From contig VZDJ01007747.1 in assembly GCA_008694505.1 (NCBI GenBank), positions 5,297,390 through 5,361,389 on the forward strand: 64,000 bases of DNA, written 5' to 3'. Shown piece after piece: positions 61,501-64,000 of this stretch. The translations under genes were made by a program, and so were the position numbers. Origin of the DNA: Cyanoderma ruficeps (lineage: Eukaryota; Chordata; Aves; Passeriformes; Timaliidae). Under the pieces are notes generated by a model. It was not told where the DNA came from. It made no database searches and saw only the letters and a list, made by a program, of their open reading frames with translations. How positions within the stretch are numbered: position 1 is the first letter of the stretch; each line of letters starts with the position of its first letter.

Positions 61501-63305
61501 ATTGCCAAGATGCCTAATTTATGGTCAAAAACATACCCTCCCCTCTCCCCACCTACTTTCCGGGAAACACAATTTATTCTAAGTAGCATATGAAGCTGCA
61601 GGATTTGCCTTGTTCTCTGGCCATGACACTATAGCTGATGTGACAGATACATTTCTGTTTGTAGGATTTGATTTATTTAGTACTACAGCAATTAAAGACA
61701 GCTTAAAGCCTAGGAAATAACAGCAGTTCATAGTTGTTGGTCGTATATAAATGAACATTGCATTCTTAAAGGATTGCCTTAATTTTTTACATGCTGGAAA
61801 AATCGTGGGTAAAAGTGTATCTAAGACTTTCAACTGTTCAACTGGTTGGTATTGTTAATACTTCTAATAATTATACTTGGCTTAGAGTTGCTGTGAAGTG
61901 GATCTCTTGTTTGATACTAATGGGAGGCTTACAGTAGAAACTTCAAAATATTCATATCTTGGGTGTTGTGCTTGTTTTCTAACAGAAAGAAAACTTAAAA
62001 GGAGCTGGTATCACTGATTTAGAGAGTGGCAAACAATTTCCAGAGAATATTCACAGCATGAATGTGTATCTTGGGTGAGTTATTTTAGCAAATGATATTT
62101 ATTATGAACAACTAAATTTAACACATTGAATACAGGGATTTGTTTTGCTTTGCAGTTAGAACCACTTAGAATATGAGCTTCACCTTTGAATTGATCAGGC
62201 AACCAGAAAAAAATTTTATTTGTAACTTATTTATAAGTTTTAGTTATAACCTTGTAAGTCATGATTCCTTAGCAATACACTATCTGTGAATCGTCAGGTC
62301 TTAGTTCAAGCCAAAACAGTGTTATTTCAATTGCAACAATTGCAAAAATGCTTTTTCATATGCTGAGTGTTCTGTTGTAGAATGGAGTAGTTTACTGTGT
62401 TGTCAGTAGAGAAGTGCAGGCAAGGAATTCAAGTACTGGGATGTAGTCAGTGCCATAGGAGGTTCCATTATGTTGCACTGAACTGTGTCAGGCTTTGTAC
62501 TGTTGAAATTTTGGAAGCCAGTTTTTCAGGGTGGTCACTTGTTCTGAAAGATCTCCCTTCCCTCCTTTATGATACTTAGGGTTTCCATAAATCTCTGAGT
62601 GTTCTAGCTACCTCTGCGAAGTCACATTTTTGTCGTCACCATCCACTTCAGAGGAATCACTGTTAATCAGGTCTAGTGAAGGGGAAGGACTGAGAAATGA
62701 GACAGTGTTCACATGCATCTCTTCAGCTGATGATCCTGGTGATCCTATTTTTGCACAGTGCTCTTGAAGTTGGACGATATTGCGAATTCTTAAATCACTT
62801 AGGTAATTGACCTGAAAGGTTTAAAATTGGAGGGCTAAGTCACCAGGCTTTATCACTGAAGAATGTTCATCTACAAATTAAATGGTTAGTGAATCTCTGA
62901 AAAACACTCTTTTCTGTAGTTGATGGTAGAAGTGTCCCTCTCTGCACTTCACTCAAGAAAGTTTCCAAAGACATTAAGAGAAGTGTTTCAGTTATGTTAT
63001 TTATGTTATTTGACAGTGCCCTGATGACTGCTTTTTAAAATACTCATGATGTACATACCTAACGTCAAGTTGGTTGTTAAAGTAGATTTTGTTGATTTCC
63101 TAGGCAATTTTTAAGTGATTTTTAACCTGTATGTGTCAAGGAACTGTTTTTAAAATGATTCTTTAAAAGATGAAAGTACTTACCACTGTGTTTTGTCATT
63201 TTTAGTGCAAGACCGATAAGCAGAGCTCTAGACCTTGGAGCTGATATTGTTGTGACGGGCAGATGTGTTGACAGTGGGATTGTATTAGGACCACTCATTC
63301 ATTCT
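58172..63305 (+). CDS. AtuA/DUF1446-family protein with mitochondrial-like leader; first six exons, continues past the window
   Basis: Exons: 58172-58337, 58582-58682, 59025-59094, 60127-60257, 61986-62074, 63206-63305 (657 nt, 219 codons). All borders are GT-AG and all phases join; the last donor (TCT/gtaagt) shows the gene continues rightwards. The start has a strong Kozak context (gccgccaccATGa). Residues 1-32 are Arg-rich with no Asp or Glu, like a mitochondrial presequence. The AtuA domain begins at about residue 40: VRIGCASGFWGDTAAAVPQL, then KLDFLVFDYLSEITMSLL, GYTPDFV, GVRVISNAGGINPLACAAAL, VVAGDDL and ADIVVTGRCVDSGIVLGPL. These match the start of bacterial AtuA proteins (GGASGFWGD, NAGG.NP..CA, DDL). 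AtuA is encoded in Pseudomonas acyclic-terpene (citronellol) utilisation clusters, but its reaction is not settled and none is claimed here. The sequence looks intact and constrained, not a pseudogene. Confidence 0.88.
59158..59517 (+). mobile_element. CR1 LINE 3' end, sense, in intron 3 of the AtuA-like gene
   Basis: A clear CR1 3' terminus: 'ggagctgttcagtctggaga', 'ttctttactgtgagggtgac', 'ggaacaggttgtccagagaa', 'ccatccctggaagcgttcag', then 'tctctaaggtccttttgatc' and the terminal 'attctaggattgtatgaa', a diverged form of the CR1 octamer tail. It lies wholly in the intron, in the same orientation as the gene. Confidence 0.85.
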
Positions 63306-64000
63306 GTAAGTACAAGTTAATTTCTGAATGATAATGGATATATGTGAGTGAATATTCAGCAGTCATTGTCAGACAGTTTTTGTTCCTTATGAAAATGTAG
63401 ATTCTAAATTAAAAATAATGAGCATCTGTATTTTTTTTTCTCACATGCATGAAAAGTTGTCAGCTTCTCCTAAACTGATAGCAGGCATATTTGTTAACTT
63501 ATATACCATTAAGGTGGAAAGCACAGGTGAAGTTTAGGAAATCTTAGCCTCTTTCAGCAGTATTTCACTCTTACTATTGTTTTGGGTTTTTTGCCCTTGC
63601 CTTTCTGCAAAATTTGGTGTGCAAGTATATTTTTCTTCACCAGAAGGTGTTGACAGTAGAGCTCACTCTGGTTGGGGGTAGCATGAGAGGTGGTTTAAAA
63701 CACTGGAATTTTTTGTTCAGTGGGTAAGCAGTTTTGTTTAAAGTAGTCAAGTTTCAGTGCAGCATTTCTGAAATTCCTTGGAATTCAAAAAATTATGCAA
63801 GCATGGTATGTAGTTTTCTGAAGTGTTTTTAATAGGTTTTCATCTTGTGAAGGATCACACTGGTGAAATATAGAAGCTTTCCTTTGTTGCATGTTTAAAA
63901 AAATAGAGTATGTGTCTAGTTAAAAATGTGCTTTGAGACACCATACTCTTTTGACTTTGTGCAGGTCAGACATTTCCTAATTAATTTTCCATTTATAATT

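Noticed and set aside
1..64000. CRISPR arrays, prokaryotic operons, integrons or phage genes
   Set aside because: Introns, GT-AG splice sites, CpG islands, CR1 elements and vertebrate proteins show this is avian nuclear DNA; no spaced direct-repeat array was seen.

Overview
This window is nuclear DNA from a bird. It holds the fibrinogen gene cluster with its spliceosomal neighbour PLRG1. The encoded proteins are close to vertebrate PLRG1 and to the fibrinogen beta, alpha and gamma chains. Introns are short, and four fragments of the avian LINE CR1 are present together with one short solo LTR. The species cannot be fixed from the sequence alone; a songbird is possible but not shown.

Layout, left to right. 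1-7.4 kb: AT-rich DNA with no recognised gene. 7.6-19.9 kb: PLRG1 on the minus strand, 15 coding exons, 516 codons plus stop, with a TATA-less CpG-rich promoter at 19.9-20.2 kb flanked by two CR1 3' ends. 20.6-25.3 kb: intergenic. 25.3-32.1 kb: FGB on the plus strand, with a liver-type promoter (IL-6-type element, C/EBP, HNF1, TATA) and exons 1-7. The last coding exon is absent from the assembly, and a single N at 31832 lies where it should be. 33.8-40.6 kb: FGA on the minus strand, tail to tail with FGB, six exons, 757 codons, including the C-terminal fibrinogen-domain exon of the alpha-E form. 40.6-44.9 kb: intergenic, with a solo LTR flanked by a perfect 6-bp target duplication. 45.0-50.2 kb: FGG on the minus strand, ten exons, 436 codons, apparently complete. 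50.3-57.8 kb: gene-poor, with two MIR-like SINE relics. 58.2 kb to the right edge: the first six exons (219 codons) of a plus-strand gene for an AtuA/DUF1446-family protein behind a CpG island; the gene runs off the window.

How the genes fit together. FGA, FGB and FGG encode the three chains of the fibrinogen hexamer, made in liver and secreted. FGA and FGB carry HNF1- and C/EBP-like promoter sites, as their human counterparts do, which suggests common hepatic and acute-phase control. PLRG1 is a housekeeping subunit of the PRP19/CDC5L splicing complex. The AtuA-like protein is unrelated to clotting. It resembles a bacterial protein family linked to acyclic terpene breakdown and starts with an Arg-rich, acid-free leader that looks mitochondrial.

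Points most worth checking: the AtuA-like gene; the FGB B-knob, which reads SNRP instead of GHRP; the missing FGB exon 8 at a one-base gap; the reduced gamma-prime tail; and two adjacent RGD motifs in the alpha-C connector. All exon borders were read by eye from splice sites and reading-frame continuity.
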